Notes: generated from the sequence alone by a model not told the origin. DNA of 64,000 nt from Streptomyces sp. P9-A4 (GCF_036634195.1 NZ_JAZIFY010000002.1:496001-560000); one strand, 5' to 3'; counted from the first letter of the stretch, positions 48,413 to 57,696 are shown. Program-made: numbers and translations.

Positions 48413-49396
48413 ATGAACGCACATCTGGACGACACGTACGACTACGAGGCCCTGGTGATCGGCGGGGGCGCGGCCGGGCTCAGCGCCGCCCTGATCCTGG
48501 GCCGGTCACGGCGCAGGACCCTGGTGGTCGACGCCGGGGAGCCGCGCAACGCTCCCGCCGCGCACATGCAGGGCGTCCTGTCCCGGGACGGCATGAGCCC
48601 GGCGGACTTCCTCGCGGCCGGGCGGGCCGAGATCGCGGGGTACGGGGTCGGCTTCCGGACCGGTGAGGTGACGGACGCGGCACCCGACGGGCACGGCGGC
48701 TTCACCCTCACCCTGGCGGACGGCGGCACGGTGAGCGCGCGCAGGCTCGTCGTCACCACCGGGCTCGTCGACGAGCTGCCCGCCGTCGACGGGCTCGCCG
48801 GACGGTGGGGCCGTGACGTGCTGCACTGCCCCTACTGCCACGGCTGGGAGGTCCGCGACGGGGCCTTCGGCGTCATCGCCCATCCGACGATGGCCGCCCA
48901 CCAGGCGCTCATGGTCGCGCACTGGTCGAAGGATGTGACCCTGTTCCTCCACACCGCCGCCGAGCCCTCCGCGCACGAGGCGGCCCTCCTCGACGCGGCG
49001 GGCGTCCGGATCGAGCGGGGCGAGGTGACGGGGCTCGCGGTGCAGGACGACCGGCTGACCGGGGTGCGGCTCGCCGACGGCCGGACCGTGGCCCGCTCGG
49101 TGGTGTTCGCCGCCGCCTCGCGCCTCGCGCCCAGGGACGGGCTGCTGCGGCGGCTCGGCGCGGAGCTGCGCACCACCCCCTTCGGCGAGTTCGTGGCGGT
49201 GGACGAGACGGGCCGGACGAGCGTGCCCGGCGTGTGGGCCGCCGGGAACGTGACCGGCCCGCAGGAGCAGGTGGTCAACGCGGTCAGCCGGGGGTACCGG
49301 GCGGGCGCCGCGCTCAACGGCGAGCTGGTCTTCGCCTGTCTGGAGGCCGCGGTGGCGCGCCGGCGGAAGGACGGGGCCGGTCGGCCGACCGGATGA
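48413..49396 (+). CDS. Thioredoxin-reductase-like NAD(P)/FAD oxidoreductase
   Basis: 327 residues. FAD motif LVIGGGAAGLSAALILGRSRR (about residues 14-34) and redox-active disulfide CPYCHGWEV (about 142-150) are in place. In the NADPH domain the usual GGGDSA is replaced (VIAHPTMAAHQAL), so pyridine-nucleotide binding is altered or absent, as in several TrxR-like proteins. AGNVTGPQEQVVNAVSRGYRAG near the C-terminus contacts FAD. These proteins occur with XRE-cupin regulators in many Actinobacteria; function may be oxidation of a dithiol or a small molecule rather than thioredoxin reduction. Sequence after ATG 48413 fits well. Confidence 0.88.
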   Translation: MNAHLDDTYDYEALVIGGGAAGLSAALILGRSRRRTLVVDAGEPRNAPAAHMQGVLSRDGMSPADFLAAGRAEIAGYGVGFRTGEVTDAAPDGHGGFTLTLADGGTVSARRLVVTTGLVDELPAVDGLAGRWGRDVLHCPYCHGWEVRDGAFGVIAHPTMAAHQALMVAHWSKDVTLFLHTAAEPSAHEAALLDAAGVRIERGEVTGLAVQDDRLTGVRLADGRTVARSVVFAAASRLAPRDGLLRRLGAELRTTPFGEFVAVDETGRTSVPGVWAAGNVTGPQEQVVNAVSRGYRAGAALNGELVFACLEAAVARRRKDGAGRPTG

Positions 49397-49522
49397 ACCC
49401 GTGGGGCTGCGGCTGCGAGGTCCGGGGCGAGCGACGAGGATCGGCCATGGTGGCCGAAATGCCGGAGAAACCGACGGCGCGGCCCCGGCAGCGACGGACG
49501 ACGGAAGGACGGGACACCTCCC

Positions 49523-50296
49523 ATGCTCGGTACGCAGTTCACCAAGGGTTCGCCCTGCTGGATCGACCTCGGCAGCCCCGACACCGACGCGGCGGCGGCC
49601 TTCTACGGCGCCGTCCTCGGCTGGGAGTTCCGCTCGGCGGGCCCCGAGGCCGGGGGCTACGGCTTCTTCCAGCAGGAGGGGCGTACGGTCGCCGCGCTCG
49701 GCCCGCTCACCGAGGAGGGCGCGCACAGCGCCTGGACGGTCTACTTCCGGACCCCGGACGCGGACGCCACCCAGAAGGCCGCCGAGTCGGCGGGCGGCAC
49801 CGTGCGGGCGCCGGCCCTCGACGTCATGGAGGCGGGGCGGATGGCCGCCCTCACCGACCCGGGCGGCGCGGAGTTCGCCGTCTGGCAGCCGGGCACCACC
49901 CAGGGCCTCGAACGGACCTCGTCGACGAACACCCTGGTCTGGGTGGAACTGCACGTCCCCGACCCGGAGGCCGTCCTCGGCTTCTACGGGGGCCTGTTCG
50001 GCTGGCGCTGGGCGGAGATGGAGACGCCGGGCATGACGTACCGGGTCGTCTCCACGGCCGAGGGCGACCAGCAGGACGCCTCCTTCGGCGGCGCCGCCGA
50101 GCTCCAGAGCGACACACCGCGCTGGATCCCGTACTTCGCGGTGGAGGACGCCGACGCGATGGCTGCCGCGGCGCAGGGCAACGGCGGTTCGGTCCTGATG
50201 CCGGCGGCCGACATCCCGGACGTGGGCCGCATCGCCTGGCTGGCCGACCCCTTCGGGGCGCCCTTCGCGGTCCTCAAGCCCGCGCCGATGGGCTGA
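49523..50296 (+). CDS. Tandem VOC-domain protein (CFP30B-like)
   Basis: 257 residues in two VOC modules: GSPCWIDLGSPDTDAAAAFYGAVLGWEFR at the start and LVWVELHVPDPEAVLGFYGGLFGWRW near residue 133. It is the third two-domain paralogue in the window (see 19766-20599 and 36185-36985). Ribosome site GAAGGA is 15 bases before the ATG, somewhat far. A strong hairpin separates it from the deacetylase gene. Function unknown. Confidence 0.82.
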   Translation: MLGTQFTKGSPCWIDLGSPDTDAAAAFYGAVLGWEFRSAGPEAGGYGFFQQEGRTVAALGPLTEEGAHSAWTVYFRTPDADATQKAAESAGGTVRAPALDVMEAGRMAALTDPGGAEFAVWQPGTTQGLERTSSTNTLVWVELHVPDPEAVLGFYGGLFGWRWAEMETPGMTYRVVSTAEGDQQDASFGGAAELQSDTPRWIPYFAVEDADAMAAAAQGNGGSVLMPAADIPDVGRIAWLADPFGAPFAVLKPAPMG

Positions 50297-50334
50297 CCCG
50301 GCCGCCGCCGAGTTCAGCCCCCGGGGCGGCCGGG
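50297..50334. terminator. Terminator hairpin between VOC and PIG-L genes
   Basis: CCCGGCCGCC (50297-50306) and GGCGGCCGGG (50325-50334) form a perfect 10-base stem with an 18-base loop between the two convergent genes. Confidence 0.7.
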
Positions 50335-50344
50335 CCGGGCTCCG

Positions 50345-51097
50345 TCAGCGGGCGAAGAGTTCGAAGGCCACCGCGGGCCGGCCGCCGAAGCGGTCGGCGG
50401 CGCGGCCCGTCGCGCCGGTGAGGAAGGAGCGGACGTACTCCTCCGGGTCCTCGTCCGTGAGGGCCTCGATGTAGGCGCGGTGGCAGAGCAGCGAGCGGAT
50501 CGCCCGGTCCAGGCCCCGGCTCGCGTCGACGGCGTGCGTCGGGGTGCTGGAGGCCGCGACCGCCACCCAGCGCACGCCGTTCCAGGGGTCGAGCCCCCGC
50601 TCGGTGAGTTCGGGGAAGATCCAGCGGTTTCCCGCGTCGGCCGCCGCGTCGAGCGTGGCACGGCCGACGGCCAGGTGGTCCGGGGTGTTCCAGGGAGCGC
50701 CGGGGCCGCCGCCCCAGGTGTCCCGGTGGTTGAGGGTGAGGACGAGTTCCGGGCGGTGGCGGCGGATCGCTGCCGCGATGTCACGGCGCAGCCCCAGCCC
50801 GTACTCGATGGTCCCGTCCCGGTGGTCGAGGAACTCGACGGTGTCCACTCCGACGACGGCGGCGCTGTCCCGCTGCTCGCGCTCGCGCAGCGGGCCGCAG
50901 ACGTCGGGGGCGAGGGTGTCGATGCCCGCCTCGCCGCGGGTGGCGAGGACGTACACGACCTCCTTGCCGGCGTCGGTCCACTCGGCGACGGCCGCCGCGC
51001 AGCCGTACTCCAGGTCGTCGGGGTGGGCGACGACGGCGAGGGCGCGCTGCCAGTCGCCGGGCATCTCCGCGAGGTCCGTGACATCGGTTCCGGTCAT
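50345..51097 (-). CDS. PIG-L family deacetylase
   Basis: 250 residues. The zinc-binding motif [10 protein letters not shown] (about residues 23-32; Asp/His ligands), the middle block [30 protein letters not shown] and the [29 protein letters not shown] region with the second His are the marks of LmbE/PIG-L deacetylases, which remove N-acetyl groups from sugars such as GlcNAc conjugates. It overlaps the SIS gene (ATGA), so deacetylation and sugar-phosphate isomerisation may be consecutive. No mycothiol genes are nearby. Confidence 0.9.
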   Translation of the reverse strand: MTGTDVTDLAEMPGDWQRALAVVAHPDDLEYGCAAAVAEWTDAGKEVVYVLATRGEAGIDTLAPDVCGPLREREQRDSAAVVGVDTVEFLDHRDGTIEYGLGLRRDIAAAIRRHRPELVLTLNHRDTWGGGPGAPWNTPDHLAVGRATLDAAADAGNRWIFPELTERGLDPWNGVRWVAVAASSTPTHAVDASRGLDRAIRSLLCHRAYIEALTDEDPEEYVRSFLTGATGRAADRFGGRPAVAFELFAR

Positions 51098-52026
51098 GCC
51101 CGCAGGATACGGGCCGCCTCCGCAGCGGTCGGGCGGAACGCTCCGGACAGGATCACCGAACGCGAGACGTTCCTGGGCCGGTCGGGATTGAGTCCGCGCC
51201 GGTCCGCGAGGGCGACCGCGAGCCGCTGGGCGCGGACCAGCGCGGCGACCGGGTCGATCGCGTCGGCGGCGAACAGGGCGCCGGTGGACTCCACTTCGTC
51301 CCGCAGCCCGGAGGGGGCGGGGCCGAGGCACCAGACGAGGCTGGACCGGTCGCTGATGCTGATCGGGCCGTGGCGGTACTCCATCGCCGCGTACGACTCC
51401 GTCCAGGCGCGGGCCACCTCGCGGAGTTTGAGCGCCGCCTCGTCGGCGAGGCCCACGGTCCAGCCGGTGCCGAGGAAGGTGAACTGGCCGCGCCGCTCCC
51501 AGGCGGCGGGCAGCCGCTCGTACAGCACGAGTTCGGCGTCGGCGATCGAGGGCGCCAGATCCACGCCGAGTCCCGCGCGCAGGAGTTGGAGGGCCGTGGT
51601 CGCGAACCGGGTCTGGACGACGGAGCGTTCGTCGGCGAAGCCGAGGTCGATCACCCGGTCGGCGAGCCGGCCGGCCGGGCTGTCGGGCACGCCGGTGAGG
51701 ACGAGCGTCGGGATGCTCCCCGCCGCGCGGGCGAGCAGGTCCCCGACCTCCGTCGTGGTGCCGGAGCGCGTGAGGGCCACGATCCGGTCGTAGCCGCGGC
51801 CGAGCGGTGTGGAGTCGGAGGCCGGGAAGGCGTCGGTCTCGCCCGCGCCGAGGGACTCGCGCAGGGCGGCGTAGGCGCGGGCGATGAAGTACGAGGTGCC
51901 GCAGCCGACCACCGCGACGCGCTCGCCGCGGGCCGGGAGCGGTTCGGGGTGCCGGTCCGCGATCTCGGCGGCACGCCGCCAGCAGTCGGGCTGACCGGCG
52001 ATCTCCGCGCTGACGTGGGTGCTCAT
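51094..52026 (-). CDS. SIS-domain sugar isomerase/deaminase
   Basis: 310 residues with two SIS folds, as in the isomerase half of glucosamine-6-phosphate synthase. Domain 1 has [19 protein letters not shown] and [16 protein letters not shown] (about residues 38-55, 85-100), the loops that bind sugar phosphate. Domain 2 has [41 protein letters not shown]; the Glu/His pair is seen in EYRHGP. Related AgaS-type proteins isomerise and deaminate amino-sugar phosphates. It is co-transcribed with the PIG-L gene, and the GntR/LacI gene is the next gene upstream. Confidence 0.88.
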   Translation of the reverse strand: MSTHVSAEIAGQPDCWRRAAEIADRHPEPLPARGERVAVVGCGTSYFIARAYAALRESLGAGETDAFPASDSTPLGRGYDRIVALTRSGTTTEVGDLLARAAGSIPTLVLTGVPDSPAGRLADRVIDLGFADERSVVQTRFATTALQLLRAGLGVDLAPSIADAELVLYERLPAAWERRGQFTFLGTGWTVGLADEAALKLREVARAWTESYAAMEYRHGPISISDRSSLVWCLGPAPSGLRDEVESTGALFAADAIDPVAALVRAQRLAVALADRRGLNPDRPRNVSRSVILSGAFRPTAAEAARILRA

Positions 52027-52119
52027 GTCGGGGTCCTCTCCTCGCAGGGCTCCCCCGCGGGGCCCGGACCGAGTTCTACCGGCAGTCGTCCGGAGCACTC
52101 CATGAGCAATGTCGGACGA

Positions 52120-53253
52120 TCACTTGGACTTTCGCGCGCCGCCGGTTCCCGGCCGTCCCCCGCAGGAGGCCCGGACGACCAGCCGGGGGCGCAGCTGCAC
52201 CTGGTGGAGCGGGGCGGCCTCGCCCTCGGCGAGCCGGCGGAGCAGGATCTGCGCGGCGAGCCGGCCGAGCTGGTACTTGGGCGGGGACACGGCCGTCAGC
52301 GGGGTCTCGGCGATGTCGGCGAACTCGTTGTCGTAGCTGATCAGGGCGAGGTCCTCCGGGACGCGGACCCCGGCGCGGCGGGCCGCGGCCAGCATCAGCG
52401 CGGCCTCCCGGTCGCCGAAGCAGAGGGCGGCGGTGACCCCGGCGGCGCGCAGTGCGGCGAGGGCCCGGTCGGCGCGGTCGGGGTCCCAGTGGGCCATCAC
52501 GTCTCGCTCGGGGGGCGGCGCCTGGGGCAGTCCGAGGTCGTGGAGGGCGCGGGCGAAGCCGGACTCGATGGGGGCGGTGGTGGGCGCGTCGGTACGGGCG
52601 ACCAGGCCGAGCCGCCGGTGGCCGAGGGCGTGGAGGTGGCGGACCGCGTCGTAGGCGCCGCCCTCGTGGTCGGTGCAGACGTGCTCGGTGGGGTCGCCGG
52701 GGCCGTGGGCGGCCAGGCGGCGTTCGACGAGGACGGCGGGGACGGGCAGGGCGAGGAGTTCCTCGACGCGCCGTCCGGGGTCGGTGGCGGTGTGCAGGCC
52801 GGGGACGAGGAGGAGGCCGTGGACGCCGGCGGAGAGGAGGCGTTCGACGGCGGCGTCCTCCTCGTCGGGGTCGTAGTGGGAGCAGGCGAGGACCAGCCGG
52901 GCGCCGGCCCCCGCGAGTTCCTTCTCGATGCCCTGGAGAACCCGGGGGTAGTAGAAGGTGGTGTCGGGGACGAGGACGCCGACGATCCGCCGCCCCGCGC
53001 CGTCCCGTTCGGGGCGGTGGGCGGCGAACGTGCCGGCGCCCTGGCGTCGTTCGACGAGGCCGAGGGCGACGAGGTCCTCGTAGGCGCGGCGGACGGTCGT
53101 GACCGACAGGCCGGTCTCGGTGGCGAGGGCGCGTTCGGTGGGGAGCTTGCTGCCGGGCGGCCAGGTGCCGTCGAGGATGCCGCGCCGCAGTTCGGCCATG
53201 AGGGCCCGGAACTTCAGCTCCCGGCCCGATGCCGGTGTCTCGCGTCCCGTCAT
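52120..53253 (-). CDS. GntR/LacI hybrid transcriptional regulator
   Basis: 377 residues. Residues 12-80 are a GntR winged helix (LKFRALMAELRRGILDGTWPPGSKLPTERALATETGLSVTTVRRAYEDLVALGLVERRQGAGTF). Residues 88-365 are a LacI-type periplasmic-binding sensor (VGVLVPDTTFYYPRVLQGIEKELAGAGARLVLACSHYDPDEE). This hybrid layout is common in regulators of sugar catabolism. It precedes the SIS/PIG-L pair with a 93-base gap that holds TCGTCCG/CGGACGA (52086-52092, 52113-52119) as a possible operator, so it should control those genes. Confidence 0.9.
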   Translation of the reverse strand: MTGRETPASGRELKFRALMAELRRGILDGTWPPGSKLPTERALATETGLSVTTVRRAYEDLVALGLVERRQGAGTFAAHRPERDGAGRRIVGVLVPDTTFYYPRVLQGIEKELAGAGARLVLACSHYDPDEEDAAVERLLSAGVHGLLLVPGLHTATDPGRRVEELLALPVPAVLVERRLAAHGPGDPTEHVCTDHEGGAYDAVRHLHALGHRRLGLVARTDAPTTAPIESGFARALHDLGLPQAPPPERDVMAHWDPDRADRALAALRAAGVTAALCFGDREAALMLAAARRAGVRVPEDLALISYDNEFADIAETPLTAVSPPKYQLGRLAAQILLRRLAEGEAAPLHQVQLRPRLVVRASCGGRPGTGGARKSK

Positions 53254-53310
53254 CCGGACCTCCTCGCGCTCCCGGCGTCCGTGCTCGTTCGTCCGGACGC
53301 CCGCCGCATC

Positions 53311-54642
53311 CTATGCGGGGGTGGCCGGAGCGATCAGAGCTCCCCCCCGGGAGAGGGCGAGCAGCCGGTCGAGTACGCGGGGGCCGCCCGCCCGCAGCCC
53401 GTCGTGCTCGAACTCGTCCGTCACCCAGGTCCGCAGGCCGTGGATCGCGCGCGCGGTCTCCAGGGAGTGGGCGGTGTCCACGTACATGTCGTCGTGGTAG
53501 ACGGCGGCGGCGACCGGGACCCGGTTGGCGGCGAGGGCTTCGGGGTCGTAGAGCGGTGCCCAGTCGGTGCGCGCGGCGAGGAGTTCGGCGGTGTCGCGCA
53601 GGGGGCGCAGGGCGGGGTCGGTGGTGAAGTGCCACGGGTGGACGGACTCGCCGGTGAAGAGGAACGGCCGGCCCTCGGCGAGCGCGGTGCGGGCGTCGAA
53701 CTGGGGGTGCTCGGCCCGGACCCGCTCGGCGGCCCAGTCGGTGGGGCCCTGCCCCTGGGCGTAGATGGCCTCGTGGAGCACGGCGTAGAGCGGATGACCG
53801 GCGAACGACAGGTGGGCCTGGACCTGCTCCAGGAAGGCGTCGGAGAGTTCGGGGCCGCCGGTGGTGGGGACGAACGCGCCTTCGAGGAGCAGATGGAGCT
53901 GGTGGGTGCCGTCGCCCGAGCCGAGGAGGATGCCGAGGGACTGGAAGGCCTCGGCGGTGAGCTGACCGCCGCCGGGCAGGGTCACCTCGCGGTCGAGGAG
54001 GTGGGCGGCGATGGCGCGGGCCCGTTCGGCGTCCTGCGGGTAGCGGGCGAAGTGGGCTTCGTTCTTGCGCCGGATACGGGGGTAGGCGGCGCGGTAGACC
54101 TCGTCGGCGGTGGCGTCGAGGGAGGGCAGGCCGCCGGTGACGAGGACCCTTTCCAGGCCCTCGGGGGCGGTGGAGAGGTAGTGGGTGGCGCAGAAGCCGC
54201 CGAAGCTCTGGCCGAGGACCGTCCAGGGGGCGCCGCCGGTGAGGCGGCGGCGGATGAGTTCGCAGTCCTTGACGATCGAGTCGGCGCGGAAGTGGGCGAG
54301 GTGGTCGGCCTGCTCGGCCGGGGTGCCGCGCAGGGGCAGGGTCTGGCGGTTGGCGGGGGTGGAGCGGCCGGTGCCGCGCTGGTCGAGGAGGAGGACGCGG
54401 AACTCCTTGACGGCGCGGCCGAGCCAGGCCTGCGGGCCGATGAAGCGGCGGGCGCCGAAGCCGGGGCCGCCCTCCAGGTAGAGCAGCCACGGGAGCCGGT
54501 CCCGGTCCGCTCCGTCGCGACCGGCCGCGACGACCTCACGGCCGAAGACCTCGATGCGCTCGCCGTCGGGGCGGGAGTGGTCGAGGGGGACGGGGAAGCG
54601 GTGGTCGGTGAGGACGAGTCCCGGCTGCCGGAAGGTGGTCAC
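53311..54642 (-). CDS. Alpha/beta hydrolase, proline iminopeptidase-like (S33)
   Basis: 443 residues. The oxyanion-loop region YLEGGPGFGARRF, the DQRGTGRST block and the elbow VLGQSFGGFCA (Ser at about residue 161) are S33 features; the acid lies near DDMYVDTAHSLETA and the His near DEFEHDGLR. Length and order match prolyl aminopeptidases, which release N-terminal proline. No signal peptide is seen from GTG 54642, which follows CAGGAGC. It lies between the GntR/LacI gene and the cellulase gene, all in the same direction but with separate terminators likely. Confidence 0.88.
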   Translation of the reverse strand: MTTFRQPGLVLTDHRFPVPLDHSRPDGERIEVFGREVVAAGRDGADRDRLPWLLYLEGGPGFGARRFIGPQAWLGRAVKEFRVLLLDQRGTGRSTPANRQTLPLRGTPAEQADHLAHFRADSIVKDCELIRRRLTGGAPWTVLGQSFGGFCATHYLSTAPEGLERVLVTGGLPSLDATADEVYRAAYPRIRRKNEAHFARYPQDAERARAIAAHLLDREVTLPGGGQLTAEAFQSLGILLGSGDGTHQLHLLLEGAFVPTTGGPELSDAFLEQVQAHLSFAGHPLYAVLHEAIYAQGQGPTDWAAERVRAEHPQFDARTALAEGRPFLFTGESVHPWHFTTDPALRPLRDTAELLAARTDWAPLYDPEALAANRVPVAAAVYHDDMYVDTAHSLETARAIHGLRTWVTDEFEHDGLRAGGPRVLDRLLALSRGGALIAPATPA

Positions 54643-54728
54643 GGTGTTTCTGCTCCTGTTCGGTACGCCCCCGCGAGGACAGTGGATCACACGGCGGGGG
54701 CGTACCGGAGGCGGGGCGCCTCAGGAGG

Positions 54729-54751
54729 CGGCCGGCAGTGTCAGCCGGCCG
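54729..54751 (-). terminator. Terminator hairpin after the cellulase gene
   Basis: CGGCCGGC (54729-54736) and GCCGGCCG (54744-54751) form a perfect 8-base stem with loop AGTGTCA, just past the cellulase stop on the minus strand. Confidence 0.6.
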
Positions 54752-54769
54752 GGTCGCGCGGTGGGGGCG

Positions 54770-55903
54770 TCAGGAAGTGGGGAAGTCGTCCGGCGTCCTG
54801 ACGCGGTCCCGGATCCAGACGCCGGCGGGCTTCAGCGAGCCGGTGCCGGTCCAGGGGCCGCCGTCGTCGCAGGTGCCGGTCTTGAAGACCGCGCCGGTGC
54901 GCTCGTCGTCGGAGAAGTTCCAGTTGACCCAGCTGATCTTCTTCGCGGCCATCAGGTCGAGGTACTTCTGCGACATCGCGAAGTCGTTGCTGCCCTCGCC
55001 CGCGTAGTTCTGGGTGCCGAACTCGGTGACGAAGACGGGCAGCTTGGCGGCGGCGCGGGACAGGGTGTCCAGGTACTCCTCCCGGTGCGAGTACGCGTAG
55101 AAGTGGAAGGTGTACATGATGTTGGCGGCGTTCACGGGGTTGGACACGACCTCGGACTCGTTCGCGCCGTCGGAGACGCCGAACGAGGACCACGCGCGTG
55201 TGCCGACGAGGATCGGGGTGTCGGCGTCCTTGGCGCGGATGACCGGGATGAGCTTCTCGGCGTAGCTCTTGATCCGGGACCAGGAGACGCCGTTGGGCTC
55301 GTTGGCGATCTCGTAGAGCAGGTTGGTCTTGGCTCCGTGGCGCTGGGCGATCTCGGTGAAGAAGGTCTTGGCGCGGGCGAGGTTGTAGTGCGGGTCGCCC
55401 GGGTCGAGCATGTGCCAGTCGACGATCACGTACATGCCGCGCGCGGTGGCCTGCTCGATGAGGGAGTGCACGAGGTCGGTGTACTTGCGGGGGTCGGTCT
55501 CGTAGCCCTCCTCCTGGACGTATGTGGAGACGCGCAGGACGTCGGCGTTCCAGTCCTTGGCGAGGGCGTCGAGGGAGCCGCCGGTCAGGCACTGGCTGTA
55601 CCACTGGGTGCCGTGGCTGGACATGCCGCGGAGCTGGATCGGCTTGCCGTACTGGTTGCAGAGCTTGGTGCCGCAGACCTTGAGCTGTCCGTTGATCGAG
55701 GCGGGGGTGGCCGCGGCGGGGGCCTTGGCGACGGCGGACCCCGCCGACTGCGGGGTGACGGGGGCGGCGCCGGCGGTGGTCGGCGCGGTGGCGAGGCCGA
55801 GGAGCAGGGCTCCGAAGGCGGCTCCGGCGACGCCGAGGCGGCGGGTGCCGGGCCGCAGCCGGGAACGGAGGGGTCGGGGTCGTGCGGATCGTGCCGAAGT
55901 CAT
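54770..55903 (-). CDS. Secreted GH5 endoglucanase (cellulase)
   Basis: 377 residues. A long Arg-rich n-region and hydrophobic core (LGVAGAAFGALLLGLATAP) give a signal peptide, Tat-like in its RR pairs but without a clear twin-Arg consensus; cleavage near AAPV. The catalytic domain starts LKVCGTKLCNQYGKPIQLRGMSSHG and has GH5 marks: IVDWHML, YEIANEPNG with the acid/base Glu (about residue 204), FHFYAYSH, and the nucleophile in FVTEFGTQ (about 292). It should cut beta-1,4-glucans outside the cell. No carbohydrate-binding module is present. The promoter carries a 13-base palindrome with GAAACTTTCC shared with the amylase promoter. Confidence 0.9.
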   Translation of the reverse strand: MTSARSARPRPLRSRLRPGTRRLGVAGAAFGALLLGLATAPTTAGAAPVTPQSAGSAVAKAPAAATPASINGQLKVCGTKLCNQYGKPIQLRGMSSHGTQWYSQCLTGGSLDALAKDWNADVLRVSTYVQEEGYETDPRKYTDLVHSLIEQATARGMYVIVDWHMLDPGDPHYNLARAKTFFTEIAQRHGAKTNLLYEIANEPNGVSWSRIKSYAEKLIPVIRAKDADTPILVGTRAWSSFGVSDGANESEVVSNPVNAANIMYTFHFYAYSHREEYLDTLSRAAAKLPVFVTEFGTQNYAGEGSNDFAMSQKYLDLMAAKKISWVNWNFSDDERTGAVFKTGTCDDGGPWTGTGSLKPAGVWIRDRVRTPDDFPTS

Positions 55904-55948
55904 GGGGGTCTCCCGGTACGACGAACGAGGGGTGGGGGATGGAGGATC

Positions 55949-55984
55949 GGGTTCAGGAACCTTCGACTGGAAGGAAACTTTCCT
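55949..55984 (-). promoter_or_regulatory. Palindromes in the cellulase promoter
   Basis: AGGAAACTTTCCT (55972-55984) is a perfect 13-base palindrome; it contains GAAACTTTCC, also found in the amylase promoter (23282-23291). A second dyad, GGTTCAGGAACC (near 55950-55962), lies between it and the gene. Confidence 0.55.
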
Positions 55985-56062
55985 AACGGATAAATAGCAG
56001 GGTCGTGAGCGCCCCGCAAGGGTCAGGGCAGGAGACTCTGTTCAGCGGGCTGACCGTGCGGG

Positions 56063-57025
56063 TCAGTCGGGACGGTCCTTCAGGAGGCCCTTGGCCACGA
56101 GGTAGTTGCGCGCCACGTCCTGCGGCAGACGCCGCCAGCTGTCCACCTGTTCGTTGAGGTGCGCGAGATCCTCCGTGGTCAGGACCGTGTTGAGACGGCC
56201 GAGCGCCCCGGTGACGCCTTCGCCTCCGGCGCGGGCCCGGTTGACCACGGGGACGATGTGGTCGGCGTTCTGCAGGTTCTTGTCGTCGGCCAGCAGGACG
56301 AGCCCGAACTCATCGAGCGTCGCGTCGGTGGTCGTGGTCAGCACCAGCTGGTCCTGGCCGTTCTGGACGGCCTGCTTGGCCTGGGTGGTGCCGACGCCCT
56401 TCGGGTCGACGGCGGTCACGTCGATCCCGTAGACCTCCTTCAGACCGGGGGCGCAGTACGGCCGCCGGACGCACTCGTCGCCCGCCGCGAGCCGTACGGG
56501 GAGGCCGGTGGCGCCGAGGTCGCTCAGGGTCTTCAGACCGTGCTCGGCGGCGAAGACGGCGGTCACCGCGAAGGCGTTCCGGTCGACGGCCTCGCCCGGG
56601 TCGAGGACGGTCAGCCCGCGCGGGGCGGCGAGCGCGCGGAGCGCGGTCATCGTGGCGGCCCGGTCGGGCGAGCCGACGGTCGGCGCGTCCGGCCCGTGGG
56701 CCTTGGCGTTCAGCCAGTCGGCGAACGTCGCCGCGTACTCCGGCACGACATCGATCCGGCCCCGTTCAAGGGCGGGTTCGTACAGCTCGCGGTTGGTGAC
56801 CGAGAGGATCTCCGTACCGTGACCGGCGTCCTGGAGCAGCAGGGCGTACATCTGCGCCAGCAGGTCGCTCTCGGTGAACCCGGCCGAGCCCACGGTCAGC
56901 CGGCGGCTGTCGCCGGGCGGGGCGGTGACCTCGCCCTGGTCCTCCAGGGCCGGGCCGGTGCCGCAGCCTGCGCAGACCGCCAGGAGGAGGACGAGGGCGG
57001 CCGGGGTACGGGCCGGGAGGCTCAC
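56063..57025 (-). CDS. Osmoprotectant/choline-type ABC binding lipoprotein (OpuAC/ProX)
   Basis: 320 residues. The signal AALVLLLAVCAGCGTG ends in a lipobox (Cys at about residue 21). The mature part starts LTVGSAGFTESDLLAQMYALLLQDAG, a hallmark of ProX/OpuCC-type binding proteins, and contains NRELYEPALERGRIDVVPEYAA and TTTTDATLDEFGLVLLADDK. It should bind glycine betaine, choline or a similar compound. The GTG start overlaps the permease stop (GTGA). It is the last gene of the operon. Confidence 0.88.
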   Translation of the reverse strand: MSLPARTPAALVLLLAVCAGCGTGPALEDQGEVTAPPGDSRRLTVGSAGFTESDLLAQMYALLLQDAGHGTEILSVTNRELYEPALERGRIDVVPEYAATFADWLNAKAHGPDAPTVGSPDRAATMTALRALAAPRGLTVLDPGEAVDRNAFAVTAVFAAEHGLKTLSDLGATGLPVRLAAGDECVRRPYCAPGLKEVYGIDVTAVDPKGVGTTQAKQAVQNGQDQLVLTTTTDATLDEFGLVLLADDKNLQNADHIVPVVNRARAGGEGVTGALGRLNTVLTTEDLAHLNEQVDSWRRLPQDVARNYLVAKGLLKDRPD

Positions 57026-57696
57026 GCGCCGCTCACCCGGACCCCCGCGGGGGCCAGGCGCTGGACGCCCTCGAAGACGCCCTCCACGAGCAGGGCGAGG
57101 GCCGCGACGAGGCACGCGCCCGCGACGACCTGCGGGGTCGAGGCGAGGTTGAACCCGGCGGTGATGATCCGGCCGAGCCCGCCGCCGCCCGCAAGCGCCG
57201 CCACGGTCGCGGTCGCGACCAGCTGGACGGCGGCGATCCGTACGCCGGTGAGGACCAGCGGCAGCGCGAGCGGGAGTTCGACCCGGGCGAGGGTCTGGCC
57301 GCCCGTCATGCCCATGCCCCGGGCGGCCCGTACGACATCGGCGTCGACGCCCCGCATCCCCACGTACGCGTTGGTGAGCAGCGGGGGCACGGTGAACAGG
57401 ACGAGGGCGATGACCGTCGGCCAGGAGCCGTACGAGCCGATCGGGCTGAGCAGCAGCAGGACGAGGACGGCGAAGGTGGGCACGGCCCGGCCCATGTTGG
57501 AGAGGTTCACGGCGAGCGCGCCGCCCTTGCCGAGGTGGCCGAGGACGAGCGCCACGGGCAGGGCGATCGCGCAGCTGAGGGCGAGGCAGACGACGGTGAG
57601 GAACAGGTGCTCGCCGAGCCGGTGCCAGACGCCGTTCTCGCCGAACCAGTTGCCGGAGGTGGTGAGCCAGGACCAGGTGTCGGCGAGGGTGGTCAC
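57022..57696 (-). CDS. Osmoprotectant-type ABC permease
   Basis: 224 residues with about six membrane helices. The binding-protein-dependent transport signature is in VVRAARGMGMTGGQTLARVELPLALPLVLTGVRIA (about residues 125-160), as in OpuCB/OpuCD and YehW proteins. GTG 57696 overlaps the stop of the other permease (GTGA), and its own stop overlaps the binding-protein start. It forms the channel with the next entry. Confidence 0.88.
   Translation of the reverse strand: MTTLADTWSWLTTSGNWFGENGVWHRLGEHLFLTVVCLALSCAIALPVALVLGHLGKGGALAVNLSNMGRAVPTFAVLVLLLLSPIGSYGSWPTVIALVLFTVPPLLTNAYVGMRGVDADVVRAARGMGMTGGQTLARVELPLALPLVLTGVRIAAVQLVATATVAALAGGGGLGRIITAGFNLASTPQVVAGACLVAALALLVEGVFEGVQRLAPAGVRVSGA

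Noticed and set aside
48413..49396. Calling the flavoprotein trxB
   Set aside because: The NADPH-binding motif is not conserved and no thioredoxin gene is adjacent, so a specific symbol would be misleading.
51370..54801. A very long open frame on the plus strand over the SIS, GntR/LacI and S33 genes
   Set aside because: It is antisense to recognised genes. Its translation is Gly/Ala/Glu/Val-rich without any domain, as expected for the complementary strand of GC-rich codons.
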